Notes: generated by a model not told the origin, from the letters alone. A DNA stretch of 64,000 nucleotides from Tetracentron sinense (GCA_015143295.1 CM026567.1:14464416-14528415), one strand, 5' to 3'. Shown: positions 1 to 12,719, numbered from the stretch's first letter. Translations and numbers: made by a program.

Positions 1-1442
1 ATTGTTTTCACTAATGCTAGATGTTAGCCTATAACTTAAAGTATAATCGTTAAAAAAAGTAAAAAAGAAATTAGGATTCTACTATTTATAGACTCGATGG
101 CCGTAGACATCCTACTCTTTCCATTTTGACTAGTACTTGGGGTTTGGTGGAGCCCACCCCCAATTTGTTTCTCTTTTTGGCAAGATAATGAGGGCGTATA
201 TTGCTAGATAGTAGTGGCGTATATGGCTAGCAATTGCCTTTGTTATTTGATGAATCACTTTTCTATTATTTATCAAGTGTTAGTATTTGTCTTTGCGAGT
301 TAATCAATGATGAGTAGATGTCTTCTTGAAAGGAGATTCTAACTAATTACTCGATCTGTATATAATTCTCTACTTAGTTCTTGTACTTTTAAGTCTTATA
401 TTTTTATATTATTCATTCAAATTTTATGTGTAAGAAAACTGATTGTCCAAATTTGTTTTATGTACTCCTACATTATTCAACTACATCATGTGAGCTGTAT
501 GGAATGAGGCTTGAACGACGATTTCTGCTCAAGGGCCATTAAGCCTAGCATGGACCTTGCTCTCGGCTGCCCTTTAGCTTTCGCCACTATCATTTGCTCT
601 AGGATTCTCACATGATAAGTTTCTCAATTTTTAAAATTTCTTGTCTTGTCCGATATTGTTAACAATTTGATTTTTTTTCTTATTTCTAAATTAGATTTAT
701 TCGGTGAAATAGTTAATAACACCACTATAACTATCTGAAAATTACGATTCAGAATCAGTGACTGCTAAAAAAGGACTATTAGTTCGTCTTTCAATCGACG
801 TCACTAATGGTATGTCTCACCCTTTTATTTTAATTTTCTTTTGTATCTTAATAAATTTTTTTTTAACTAATGCTAGATGTTAGTCTATAACTTAAAGTAT
901 ATATGTTAAAAAAGTGCAAAAAATTAGGATTCTACTATTTGTAGACTCGCTGGTGGTAGACCTCCTACTCTTGCCCTTTTGACAAGTACTTGGGGTTTGG
1001 TGGGGCCCACTTGCAAAGTGTTTCTCATTTTGGCAAGATAATAGGGGCGTATATAGCTTAGTAATTACCGTAGTAATATTGATGAATCACTTTTGAATCA
1101 TTTATCAAGTGTTAGTATTTGTCTTTGCGAGTTAATCAATGGTGAGTAGATGTCTTTTTTAAGGGAACTAATTACTCGATCTGTTTATAATTCTCTATTT
1201 AGTTCTTGCACTTTTAAGTTTTATATTTTTTTTATTATTCATTCAAATTTTATGTGTAAGAAAAATGATTGTCTGAATTTGTTTTATGTACTCCTGCATT
1301 ATTTAACTACATCATGTGAGCTTTATGGAACGAGGTGTGAACGACGACTTCTGCTCAAGGGCCATTAAGCCTAGCATGGACCTTGCTATCGGCTGCCCTT
1401 TAGCTTTCGCGACTGTCATTTGCTCTAAGATTCTCCCATGGT

Positions 1443-1918
1443 AAGTTGCCCCATTTTTTAAATTTCTTATCTTGTCCTATATTGTTAACAATTTGATTTT
1501 TTTTCTTATTTCTAAATTCGATTTATTCGGTAAAGTAGTAAATTACGGAACTATAACTATCTGAAAATTACGAATCAGAATCAGTGACTTCTAAAAAAGG
1601 ACTTTTATTTTATTTTTCTTTTGTATGTTAATAAGCTAATATTTCACTAATGCTAGATGTTAGTCTATAACTAGAAGTATAAGTTGCCCCATTTTTTAAA
1701 TTTCTTATCTTGTCCTATATTGTTAACAATTTGATTTTTTTTCTTATTTCTAAATTCGATTTATTCGGTAAAGTAGTAAATTACGGAACTATAACTATCT
1801 GAAAATTACGAATCAGAATCAGTGACTTCTAAAAAAGGACTTTTATTTTATTTTTCTTTTGTATGTTAATAAGCTAATATTTCACTAATGCTAGATGTTA
1901 GTCTATAACTAGAAGTAT
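1443..1918. repeat. 238-bp perfect-looking direct duplication within the array
   Basis: Positions 1443-1680 are repeated immediately as 1681-1918. The duplicated piece covers the end of one satellite unit and the first 35 bp of the next, so the start block occurs at 1646 and again at 1884. I see no difference between the two copies by eye, which suggests a recent slippage or unequal exchange. An assembly stutter is the alternative. Confidence 0.9.
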
Positions 1919-3017
1919 AATCGTTAAAACAAGTAAAAAAAATTTAGGATTTTATTATTTATAAATCCGCTGGTTGTAGACATCCCACTTTCTCCATTTC
2001 GACAACTACTTGACTTGCGGTTTGGTGGGGCCAACCTCCAAAGTTTTACTCCTTCTGGCAAGACAATGGGGGCGTATATGGCTAGATAGTGGGGGTGTTA
2101 GTATATGCCTAGGAATTGCTTTAGTTATATTGATGCAACCCTTCTCTATCATTTATCAAGTGTTAGTATTTGTCTGTGCGAGTTAATCAATGGTGAGTAG
2201 ATTCATTCCTTAAGAGAAATTCTCTTCTAATTACTGGATCTGAATATAATTCGATGCTTAGTTCGTGTACTTTTAAGACTTATATTTTAATATTATTCAT
2301 TCATAATTTTTTTTACTAAGAAAACTGATTGTCTGAATTTGTTTTCTGTACTCCTACATCATACAACTATACCATATGAGCTACATGTAACGAGGCGAGA
2401 ACGACAACTTCTGGTCAAGGTTAAGTTTAGCATGGACCGTTCTCTCGGCTGCCCTTTAACTTTCGCAACTGTCATTTGCTCTAGTATTCTCCCATGGTTA
2501 GTTTCTCAATTTTTTGAATTTCTTATCTTGTCCTATCTTGTTAACAATTTGTTTTTTTTTTTTCTTATTTCTAAATTAGATTTATTCGGTAAAGTAGTTA
2601 ATAACACCACTATTACTATCTGGAAATTGCGATGCTGAAATTAGTGACTGTTAAAACAGGTCTATTAGTTCTAGGTTGCGTCTTTCAACCGACATCACTA
2701 ATCGTATGTCTCATCCTTTTATTTTTATTTTCTGTTGTATCTTATTAATTTATTTTTTTCCCTAATGCTCATAGTTCAAAATATCGATACGTATCGGCCG
2801 ATACGGGCCAATACGTACCGGTTTTTCAGCCTACCGATACATAGATACGCCGGAAGGAAAAAAATACAGCGTATCGTATCCGTATCGGACGTATCGGTAC
2901 CGATACGCACCGATACATGCGATACGCATCCGTTTTACAGTGGCTTTTTTTTTTTTTTTCCTTTTCTTTTTGCTGTGATTTTTTTTCGTGAAATCCTATA
3001 GGATTCACTTGTCTGCA

Positions 3018-3235
3018 ATAGAAGAAGGAAAAAAGAAAAAAAAAAAAAAAAGAGGAGCAAGAAGGAAGAAAAGAGGAGAAAGGAGGAAGAAGAAGAAGAA
3101 AGGGGGAAGGAAGAACCTGTAGCCGCCGCCGTCGCCGTCGCCATCGCCGTTGCCGAGGGTGAGTCTCCCATTCGGCTCTTCCCCTCTTCTCTTCTCCTCC
3201 CTTTCCTCTTTTTTTTTTTTTTGTTCGTTTGATAT
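3018..3235. other. Purine tract, GCC/GTC-rich block and pyrimidine tract in the TIR element
   Basis: A poly-purine run (about 3020-3116, AAG/GGA rich) is followed by a GC-rich block with repeated GCCGTCGCC-type triplets (3120-3160). A pyrimidine-rich run (3176-3225) follows, complementary in character to the first. The composition differs sharply from the AT-rich surroundings and resembles the 5' UTR or first exon of a plant gene. It could be a captured host fragment or simply low-complexity drift. No protein family is recognisable. Confidence 0.55.
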
Positions 3236-3451
3236 CTGAGCTCTGATGTTACGAATAGGAATAGGATTGGTAAAGTGGTAATGGTCTTTTACGAAAGAAG
3301 ACCATAATGATTGATTAATTACCAAAAGGTACTTATTTATAAATAGTTTTTTTTTTTTTTTTTTTTTTTTAAGACCCCTCCCTTACCTTGCCTTAACAGT
3401 TCTTGAACTATGGTTAATAAGTTTTAACTATTATGGTTAATTTTTTTTCTA

Positions 3452-3985
3452 AAAATCAAGATTAGATGCTTTAACCTCAAGGGTTATTGAATTTTAACCA
3501 TAGTTAAAGAGAGTTAAAGGTAACACGTTAAATTTTTTTTTCCAAAAAACTAAGATTAGATGTTTTAACCCTAAGGCCTAAGGGTTAGTGAATCTTAACC
3601 ACAGTTAAAGGGAGGGACACATTAATTTTTTTATTTTTTATTTCTAAAAACAAAGGTTTGATGCTTTAACTCTAAGGGTTAGTGAATCTTAATCATAGTC
3701 ACAGGGAGTTAAAAGGGGACACATCATATATGTATTTTTTTTCTAAAAACCAAGGTTAGATTGTTAAACCCTGAGGATTAGTGAATCTTAACTACAGTTA
3801 ATAGGAGTTAAAAAGGACAGTCAATAAGTGTGATTGAACTCTCCCAAGGTTTTAAAAATAATAATAATAATCATAACCCTATTAAAAAAATCACACCCAC
3901 TTGTCAACGTGTCCCTTTTAACTCCTATTAACTGTGCTTTAGATTCACTAACCCTTGGGGTTCAACAATCTAACCTTGGTTGTTT
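3452..3985. repeat. Four tandem 90-100-bp repeats plus one inverted copy
   Basis: Degenerate copies start near 3452, 3544, 3645 and 3744. Each has the order AGATTAGATGCTTTAACC, then GGGTTAGTGAATCTTAACC, then CAGTTAAAGGGAG, then a poly-T/A spacer. A fifth copy lies in the opposite orientation at about 3905-3985, so the block could fold into a long hairpin. The same motif pair (GTGAATCTTAACCA…GTTAAGG) recurs in the separate MITE at 7980-8210, which suggests a related family nested inside the larger element. Confidence 0.8.
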
Positions 3986-4072
3986 TAAAAAAAAAAATAA
4001 AAAATTAACCCTATTAAGCTTGTAATCACCTGAACACCACTCAATAGATATAGAAGTCCTGCTTGTTTACAT

Positions 4073-4196
4073 TTTTTTTTATCGATAAAAAATAATTTCA
4101 TTAAAAAATGAGGATTCACAAATAGTGAATCATAAAGAGCCCAAACAAACAGAGTATAGACTAACAACTAACAACTACCAAATAAAATTACAGTCA
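4073..4196 (-). mobile_element. Short retroposed tail (SINE or truncated LINE)
   Basis: The insert starts with a poly-T run on the plus strand, that is, a 3' poly-A on the minus strand. It is flanked by a 16-bp direct repeat, TCCTGCTTGTTTACAT, at 4057-4072 and 4197-4212. A long target duplication with poly-A is the signature of target-primed reverse transcription. No coding sequence is visible. A third partial copy of the flank (CCTGCTTGTTTACAT) near 4243 suggests a further local duplication. Confidence 0.75.
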
Positions 4197-7100
4197 TCCT
4201 GCTTGTTTACATCAAAAATAAAAAATAAAAAAATTGAACAAAAGCCCTGCTTGTTTACATAAAAAAAATAATTATATTTACATCCACTTCACAGTCAAAT
4301 AAAATTACAGTCATCTTCGTTTGATCTTGATGTAGGGTCTTCGATAATTCAACAATTTCCTCATCTTCCCATATTGATTAAGTCCTGAAAAAACATCGAG
4401 CTTGTCAATTGCAGATAGAAATAGGTTTGGAAACTAAATTGCTAAATTTCAATTAGTTATCAACTTTAATGTGTATTCATAAGTTCTTTAGATATCTAAA
4501 ACAATTAAAATGGATAATCACTGAATGTTAAGTATAGATAACTTAAATTTTCTACTCTAAGTTGATATATACTAATGATGATTAATTCTAGATTATATTT
4601 CTTATACTTGGTTGATTATTGTTTGTATTTTCATGCATATTTATCAATGCGCACGTCTTTTTTGACTTATAAATTTTTAAACTCTCATATGTATAATTAT
4701 AAATGTAGTTGAAGGTCTTCATTTAATCTGTTTTTAGCTTATATTTGTATTAAAAGAGGTTTTATGCAAGGTATCTAAGTTTTTCCTTGCGTATCCAAGC
4801 TTTTTTTAGCGTATCCTGAATTTTTACGCCGTATCCAACCGATACGGTACCGATACGCCAATACGTATCCTATTTTGAGCTAACCGATACGGCGACCGAT
4901 ACCGATACCGATATTTTGAACCATGCTAATGCTAGATGTTAGTCTATAACTTAAAGTATAATTGTTAAAAAAAGTAAAAAAAAATAGGATTCTACTATTT
5001 ATAGATTCGCTGATTGTAGACATCCTACTCTTTCCATTTCGACAAGTACTTAGAGTTTGGTGGGGCCCACCCCCAAAGCGTTTCTCCTTTTGGCACGATA
5101 TTGAGGGAGTATATTGCTAAATAGTGGGGCCGTATATGGCTTGCAATTGCCTTAGTTATATTGATGAGTCACTTTTCTATCATTTATGAAGTATTAGTAT
5201 TTGTCTTTGTGAGTTAATCAATGGTGAGTAGGTGTCTTCTTTACGGGAACTAATTACTCGATCTGTATATAGTTCTCTACTTAGTTCTTGTATTTTTAAG
5301 TCTTATATTTTTATATTATTCATTTAAATTTTATGTGTAAGAAAAGTTATTGTCTGGATTTGTTTTATGTACTCCTAGATTATTAAACTACATCATATGA
5401 GCTATATGGAACGAGGCGTGAACGACGACTTCTCTTCAGGGGCCATTAAGCCTAGCATGAACCTTGCTGTTGGCTGTCATTTTGTTTTCGCGACTGTCAT
5501 TTGCTCTAGGATTCTCCCATGGTAAGTTTTCCCATTTTTTAAATTTCTTATCTGGTCTTATATTGTGACCAATTTGATTTATTTTCTATTTCTAAATTAG
5601 ATTTATTCGGTAAAGTAGATAATTACACACTATAACTATCTGGAAATTATGAATCAGAATCAGTGACTTCTAAAAAGGACTATTAGTTCTAGGTTGCGTC
5701 TTTCAATCGACGTCACTAATGGTATGTCTCACCCTTTTATTTTAATTTTCTTTTGTATCTTAATAATCTATTTTTCACTGATGCTGCTAGATGTTAGTCT
5801 ATAACTTAAAGTATATCGTTAAAAAAATTAAAAACAAAATTAGGATTCTACTATTTATAGACTTGCTGGTCGTAGACATCCTACTCTTTCATTTCGATAA
5901 GCACTTGGTGTTTGGTGGGGCCCACCCCCAAAGTGTTTCTCCTTTTGGCAAAATAAGGGTGGCGTATATGGCCAGTAATTGCCTTAGTTATATTTATGAA
6001 TAATGTTTCTATCATTTATCAAGTGTTAGTATTTGTCTTTGCGAGTTAATCAATGTTGAGTACATTTCTTAAGAGAAATTCTCTTCTAATATATCGATCG
6101 GAATATAATTCGATGCTTAGTTCTTGTACTTTTAAGTCTTATATTTTGATAATATTAATTCAGAAGTTATTATGTAAGAAATTTGATTGTCTAAATTTGT
6201 TTTATGTATTCCTACATTATACTATTACGCCATGCGAGCTATATGTAACGAGGCGTGAACGACGATTTCTGGTTAAGGTTAGCATGGACCGTGCTCTCGG
6301 CTACCCAGGAGTTTTCGCGATTGTCATTTGCTCTAGGATTCTCTGATGGTTAGTTTCCCAATTCTTTAAATTTCTCATCTTGTTGTATATTGTTAACAAT
6401 TTGATTTTTTTTTTCTTATTTCTAAATTAGATTTATTCGGTAAAGTAGTTAATAACATCATTATAAATATCTGGAAATTATGATGCAGAATCAGTGACTA
6501 CTAAAAATGGACTATTAGTTCTAGGTTTCGTCTTTTAATCGACGTCACTAATGGTATGTCTCACTCTTTGATTTTAATTTTATTTTGTATCTTAATAATC
6601 TATTTTTTTCATTAATGCTAGATATTAGTCTATAACTTAAAGTATAATCGTTAAAAAAAGTAATAAAAATTTGGATTCGACTATTTGTAGACTCGCTAGT
6701 CGTAGACATCCTGCTCCTTTTGGCAAGATAGTTGGGGTGTATATGGTAGATAGTGGGGGTGTATATGGCTAGCAATTGCCTTAGTAATATTGATGAATCA
6801 CTGTTCTATAATTTATATAGTGTTAGTATTTGTCTTTGCGTGTTAATCAATGGTAAGTAGATGTCTCTTTAATGGAACTAATTACTTGATCTGTATATAA
6901 TTCTCTATTTTGTTCTTGTACTTTTAAGTCTTATATTTTTATATTATTCATTCAAGTTTTATGTGTAAGAAAACTGATTATCTGAATTTGTTTTATGTAC
7001 TCCTACATTATTCAACTACATAATGTGAGCTATATGGAACGAGGCGTGAATGACGACTTCTGCTTAAGGGCCATTATGCCTAGCATGGACCTTGCTCTCG

Positions 7101-7907
7101 GCTGCCCTTTTGCTTTCGCGACTGTCATTTGCTCTAGGATTCTCCAATGGTAAGTTTCCCCATTTTTTAAATTTCTTATCTTTTCCTATATTGTTAACAA
7201 TTTGATTTATTTATTTATTTCTAAATTAGATTTATTCGGTGAAGTTAATTACGCAACTATAACTATCTGGAATTTACGGATTAGAATTAGTGACTTCTAA
7301 AAAAGGACTATTAGTTTTAGTTTGTGCCTTTCAATCGACTTCACCAATTGTATGTCTCACCTTTTATTTTATTTTTCTTTTGTATGTTAATAAGCTAATT
7401 TTTCACCAATGCTTGATGTTAGTCTATAACTTAAAGTATAATCGTTAAAAAAAGTAATTTTTTTTTAGGATTTTACTATGTATAAACTCGCTGGTCGTAG
7501 ACATCCCACTTTCTCCATTTCGACAAATAGTCCCACCCCCAAAGTTTTTCTCCTTCTGACAAGATAGTGGGGGAGTATATGGCTAGATTGTGGGGCGTAT
7601 ATGGCTAGCAATTGCCTTAGTGATATTGATGCATCCCTGCCCTCTCATTTATTAAGTGTTAGTATTTGTCTTTGCGTGTTAATCAATGGTGAGTAGATTT
7701 CTTCCTTAAAAGAAATTCTCTTCTAATATTTTGATCTAAATATAATTCGATGCTTAGTTCATATACTTTTAAGTTTTATATTTTGATATTATTAATTCAG
7801 AATTTATCATGTAAGAAAACTGATTTTCTGAATTTGTTTTATGTATTCCTACATTATTCAACTACACCATGTGAGCTATATGTAATGAGGCGTGAACGAC
7901 GACTTCT

Positions 7908-8464
7908 CGGGCGGAGCCCCCGAGAAATTTTTTTTTGAGGTAGTTTTTTTATTTTGAGATTTTTTTTTCCGGTATTGCCTATGAGGTTGCCACGTGTCCC
8001 TATTAATACTCCTTAATTGTGGTTAAGATTCACCCACCTATCCTTGGTTTTTTTTTAAAATATCAAATTTCTTTTCGAACCTTAATTTAAAATTCACTAA
8101 CTCCTAAGATTAAAATTATTTAAATATTTTTTAAAAAACCAAGGATAAGTAGGTGAATCCGTAGATTGGGTGAATTTTAACCATAGTTAAGGGGTTTTAT
8201 TAAGTCAAGGGCATAAGGGGACTCCATTGGGGGCCCACTATATATATGACAAAAAAATTAGGGGGGGAGGGTTACTATATTATATAGGACAAAATTATTG
8301 GGGGGGGGGGGGCACTATATTATATAGGACAAAATTATTGGGGGGGGGGGAAGTATACTTAAAAAAAAGACTTTAATTGAGGGGCCCACTTTCATACTAT
8401 TGCACTAATGATTTTCAAAATTTTTTGGGGGGCCATGGCCCCCCGCCCCCTGGCTTCGCCCCTG
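7908..8464. mobile_element. MITE with GC-rich inverted ends inserted in satellite unit
   Basis: The satellite unit stops after GACGACTTCT and resumes at CCCATGGTTAG. The insert begins GGGCGGAGCCCCC and ends GGGGGCCATGGCCCCC…GGCTTCGCCCC, so its ends are inverted GGGGC(G/A)GAGCC-like motifs. Inside, 7985-8060 and 8130-8195 form an inverted pair around CCAAGGATA. About 95 bp of the host unit is missing, so the insertion came with a deletion. No transposase is present. Confidence 0.7.
8255..8352. repeat. Tandem 41-bp repeat with 11-13-base G tracts
   Basis: Repeats of ACTATATTATATAGGAC plus AAAATTATT each end in a long G run: 13 G at 8300-8312 and 11 G at 8340-8350, with a shorter run at 8261-8267. 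The block lies inside the MITE at 7908-8464. The exact G counts are the kind of value sequencing often gets wrong. Confidence 0.8.
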
Positions 8465-9878
8465 CCCATGGTTAGTTTCCCAATTTTTTAAATTTCTCAT
8501 CTTGTTATATATTGTTAACAATTTGATTTTTTTTCTTATTTCTTAATTAGATTTATTCGGTAAAGTAGTTAATAACATCATTATAACTATCTAGAAATTT
8601 ATGCAGAATCAATGTCTGCTAAAAAAGGAGTATTAGTTCTAGGTTGCGTTTTTCAATCGACGTCACTAATGGTATGTCTCAGCCGTTTATTTTAATTTTC
8701 TGTTGTATCTTAATAATCTATTTTTTTCACTAATACTATATGTTAGTCTATAACTTAAAGTATCGTTAAAAAAAATTAGGATTCTACTATTTGTAGACTC
8801 GCTGGTCGTAGACATCTTACTCTTGCCATTTCGACAAGTACTTGGGGTTCTTCGGGGCCACCCCTAAAGTTTTTCTCCGTTTGGCAAGATAATGGGGGCG
8901 TATATTGCTAGATAGTGGGGGCGTATATGGCTAGCAATTGCCTTAGTAATATTGATTGATCATTTTTCTATCATGTATCAAGGGTTAGTATTTGTCTTTG
9001 CGAGTTAATCAATGATGAGTATATGTCTTCTTTAAGGAAACTAATTACTCGATCTGTATGTAATTGTCTATTTAGTTTTTGTACTTTTAAGTCTTATATT
9101 TTTATATTATTCATTCAAATTTTATGTGTAAGAAAACTGATTGTCTGAATTTGTTTTATGTACTCCTATATTATTCAACTACATCATGTGAGCTATATGG
9201 AATGAGGCGTGAATGACGACTTCTGCTCTAGGCCATTAAGCTTAGCATGGACTTTGCTCTCAGCTGCCCTTTAGCTTTCGCGACTATCATTTGCTCTAAG
9301 ATTCTTCCATGGTAAGTTGCCCCATTTTTTAAATTTCTTATGTTGTCCTATATTGTTATAATTTGATTTTTTTCTTATTTTTAAATTAGATTTAATTAGT
9401 GAAGTAGTTAATTACACAACTATAAATATCTGGAAATTACGAATCAGAATCAGTGACTTCTAAAAAAGGGCTATTAGTTTTAGGTTGCGCCTATCAATCG
9501 ACTTCACCAAATGTATGTCTCACCCTATTATGTTATTTTTCTTTTGTATGTTATTAATATAATTTTTCACTAATGCTAGATCTATAACTTAAAGTATAAT
9601 TGTTAAAAAAAGTAATTTTTTTTTAGGATTTTACTATTTATAAACTCGCTGGTCATAGACATCCCACTTTCTCCATTTCGAGATGGTAGTGGAAAGTGAG
9701 AAACAAGAGTTTCCTATCACGGCATAAGTGAAGTTTGAAAAACATTGTAGTTGTTTCTAGGTTTACTAGTTTCTCCTTTTTTAGACAAGAAGGTTAGTGG
9801 TTAGTAGGTTAAGGCTGGAAACGTGTTTTGAACCCAGGTTTGTGATATTGCCCTCATAAACTTTACCAACTTAAATTT

Positions 9879-10126
9879 GATTTGAATAAGATAGATTTTA
9901 GGATTTAGATCTAGGGTTTTATTGTCTTAGGTATTGGAGGAAGAGAAGAGAAAGAAGAAGAGAAAAAATTAGGGAAAGATTAATGGGAGATAAAATTTTC
10001 ATCTCTCCCATTATTTATCATTTATACTCCACTAATGGTATTCTAATAGTATATAATACATATTAATAGTATACTAATATTACACTGTATAAGACAGAAA
10101 AATAAGTGAAGCATTCTACACTTCCC
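9879..10126 (-). repeat. Copia 3' LTR
   Basis: It pairs with 13634-13830. It is longer because of extra AT-rich sequence around 9960-10060. No clean 5-bp target duplication is visible at the element ends. Confidence 0.7.
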
Positions 10127-10349
10127 CTCATGTTGTTGCATAGATATCACTCATGCCTAACTTGACGACAATACTATGAAACTAAGAACCACTAAGACCC
10201 TTAGTCAAAACACTAGCTCACTGATCTTGAGACCACGAATGAAGTGCAAATGTAACCCACCTTCATCTTCTCTTCGTTGAAGTGACGACCAACCTCAATA
10301 TGCTTGGCTCTGTCATGTTACCTTATTGTTTGATGCCTTACAATCACAA

Positions 10350-11400
10350 TTCAAATTCATAGAACCACTATTAGAGAGTCCAGACTCAATCAGGACTCAG
10401 GAGTAAACCGAAGCCAAAGAAGCTCACATATCCCATGTGCCATGACTCTGAGTTATGCTTCAACATTTGACCTTGAAACCACATGTTGCTTTTTTACTTC
10501 TCCATGTACTAGGTTGCTTCCAACTAGAATGGAGTACTCTAAATTAGAGCGCTTTATCTGAAACGTAGCCAACCAAATTTGCATCAGTGTAGGCTTCAAC
10601 TCGTAGGTTGCTATGGCAGGTATACAACAAACCTTTTTTAGGAGACGACTTTAAGTAGCAGAGAATTCTATTAACTGCATCCAGATGTCCAGTGGTCGAA
10701 TCATGCATAAACTGACTAACTACACTGACTGCATAAGCAATGTCTGGCCTAGTGAGAGATAGATGAGCCAACCAACAAGTCTCTGGTAACTTCCTATATC
10801 CAATAGGCGTTCCCCACTATCTTTACTGAGCTTGTGATTATTAGGATCAATGTGTGTATCACATGGCTTACAACCATCATACATGTCTTTAGTTAATGAG
10901 TAATGACCTAGAAGGAGTCACCTTCTAATGAGACTGGTTGATGAACAGTGTATGGTTTGCTTGACTTTGCTTGTAGCCAATCTTCACCATAGTATTGCCG
11001 ATTGCGAAACGACTCAAACCAGGCTCTAGGAGACTACTTGAGTCCATATAACACTTTTTTTAATCGGCATACCTTCCCTTCAACCGTGGGACACGTAAAG
11101 CCAGAAGGAGATAAGCTATATACTTCTTCCTCCTAGTCACCATGCAGGAAAGTATTTTTCATATCAAGTTGAAATAATGGCCAATTCAGGTTAACTGTAA
11201 GACATAAAGAACTCTCACTGAATTCATTTTGGCAACTGGAGCGAACATTATATGATAATCAATATTATAAGTTTGTGTATACCCCATCGCGACCAAACAA
11301 GCCTTGTATCTTTCAACTGATCTGTCTGATCGAGATTTCACTGTAAACACCCATTTACACCCAATAGGCTTCTTTACTCTTGGTAAGTAAACCATATCTC
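10350..11400 (-). pseudogene. Copia reverse transcriptase and RNase H, broken
   Basis: Minus-strand pieces give the copia RT start (KKPIGCKWVFTVK, 11330-11395), the LDMKNTFLHGD-like and KVCRLKKVLYGLK blocks (about 11040-11170), then the RNase H entry LTRPDIAYAVSVVSQFMH (10700-10770), the TDANLVGYVSDK segment and KKQHVVSRS (about 10490). These are standard landmarks of the Ty1/copia polyprotein. Stops, such as the one inside the DLEEEVY region, and frame changes between the pieces show that it is not translated as one protein. Only the part from 10950 upward recurs in the inverted copy. Confidence 0.87.
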
Positions 11401-11899
11401 AGATATTATTCTTTTCAAGAACATACATATCTTCTTCCATTGCCTTTCGCTACTCTGGTTGCGAGAGTGCATCTGCTACACTGCGAGGAACAAACACAAG
11501 ACAAAACCTCAAGGCAAAGGAACAATACGAAGAAGACAACGTCCAATTGGAAATAAAATTAGAAATGGAGTGTTGAGTACAAGACTGAATACCTTTCTTG
11601 AGCAATAGGCATATCAGAATCAATAAAGTTAGGACTAGAAAGAAAGATATTACTTGGATCTGAAGAGGTTTCTTGTTGGGCTCATGAGGGTCTTTACTAA
11701 TGACTTCCTGCCTTCCTTCCTTCCTTTTTGCATACACTTGTAATTTTTGTCCTCCTCAACAAGGATTTCACACTTACCCCGTCTAACACTACTACCACGA
11801 CATCTGTAAAAAAAAATGTGAGAAGGAACAAGATTCAGAAGTGAAGACATCTCTTCTTTGTACTCCCTTCCTGAAGAGTGGTCTTCTTGTCAGAGAAAT

Positions 11900-12719
11900 A
11901 AGGAGTAGACTAAAAAAAGTAGCATCCATAGAAACAAAGGATTAATGGGAAGGGAGTGATAACGGTTAAACCCCTTATAAGCCAAGCATAGCCAAGAAAA
12001 TACATCGGATAGCCTTATGATCAAGTTTGGTGCGTTTAGAATGAGCTATGTAAGCAAAACAAATACAACCAAAAACTCTCAGTTAAAGAGGAAACAAATA
12101 AGTTGGAAGGAGACAACACATTCACAGGAGTCTTAAAACTCCAAGATTCTTGAGGGCATACGATTAATCAAGAAAGCAATAATCAACACTATATAATACC
12201 AAAAAACTTTAGACATATTCATAGCAAACATAATAAGCGAGTGACTTCTAATAAATGCCAGTTTTTGCGCTTAGCTACACCATTTTGCTTAGTACTAGCA
12301 CGCGAGGTTTGATGAATGATACCATGAGACTCAAAGTAAGATTGTAAACTCCCAGACATATATCCCCCTATTATTAGAATGAAAAAGTTTTAACTTTAGC
12401 ATCAAATTGAGTGACTATTATTGTGTGAAAGGATTTAAGAATAGAGCATACATCACTTGTAGATTTACGCAGGTAAACCCATGTGGCACGAGAGAAATAA
12501 TAAAATACCAAAAACCACATAAAGAAGCAACTGAGGATGAACCCCACACATCATAGTGCACAATAAAGAATGGTGATTTGCATTTATTACCACTAGAAGG
12601 ATAAGAGGTTCGACAATGCTTTGCAAATTCACAAGTTTCATATTGAATGGAAAAAATAGACCTAGATTGAGATAACATGGGAAATAAACGTCTAAGGAGA
12701 AAACAAGATGGGTTGCCAA
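11900..12719 (-). pseudogene. Copia integrase and SH3-like region, broken
   Basis: The minus strand at 12465-12678 reads CEFAKHCRTSYPSSGNK followed by PFFIVHYDVWG, the zinc-binding end and catalytic-core start of a copia integrase (HSDVWGP in the family). Further on, KLDHKAIRCIFLG (about 11990-12030) matches the SH3-like segment just before RT. Two overlapping frames are needed to read through, so the region is frameshifted. The 92-residue open frame at 13066-13344 lies where gag should be, but I cannot match it to gag. Confidence 0.82.

Larger units (their letters stand above)
2770..4925. mobile_element. Nonautonomous TIR DNA transposon inserted in a satellite unit
   Basis: The element begins CATAGTTCAAAATATCG and ends with the inverted equivalent (…CGATATTTTGAACCATG). 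Both ends are full of CGATACGG/CCGTATCG motifs for roughly 100 bp. It is flanked by an exact 8-bp target duplication, CTAATGCT, at 2762-2769 and 4926-4933, which is part of the satellite start block. Eight bases suggests the hAT group; a 9-bp Mutator duplication with one mismatch is also possible. No transposase is visible, so it is nonautonomous. It contains a GC-rich, exon-like stretch, four tandem 90-100-bp repeats and a retroposed tail, which are listed separately. Confidence 0.85.
1..9680. repeat. Satellite array, unit about 0.84 kb, two alternating subtypes
   Basis: Units restart at a block resembling ACTAATGCTAGATGTTAG at about 10, 866, 1646, 1884, 4926, 5777, 6611, 7405, 8729 and 9569. 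Ungapped units are about 780-880 bp. Each contains recognisable landmarks such as GGGGTTTGGTGGGGCCCAC, GTTAGTATTTGTCTTTGCG and GAACGACGACTTCT. Subtype A carries a block like AACTAATTACTCGATCTG, and subtype B a block like AGAAATTCTCTTCTAAT. The order is A, A, B, A, B, A, B, A, then a partial B. The short reading frames in the units are not kept from copy to copy, so I read the array as noncoding. I do not recognise the family. Confidence 0.93.

Noticed and set aside
1150..1368. 72-codon open frame in a satellite unit, with look-alikes at 6053-6346 and 7750-7938
   Set aside because: The similar peptides only reflect repeat copies. Frame and length are not kept in the other units, and there is no codon-like conservation.
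2735..3171. Overlapping open frames on both strands rich in Ser, Phe, Lys and Glu
   Set aside because: They come from the purine and pyrimidine tracts in the TIR element. Low-complexity composition explains them.
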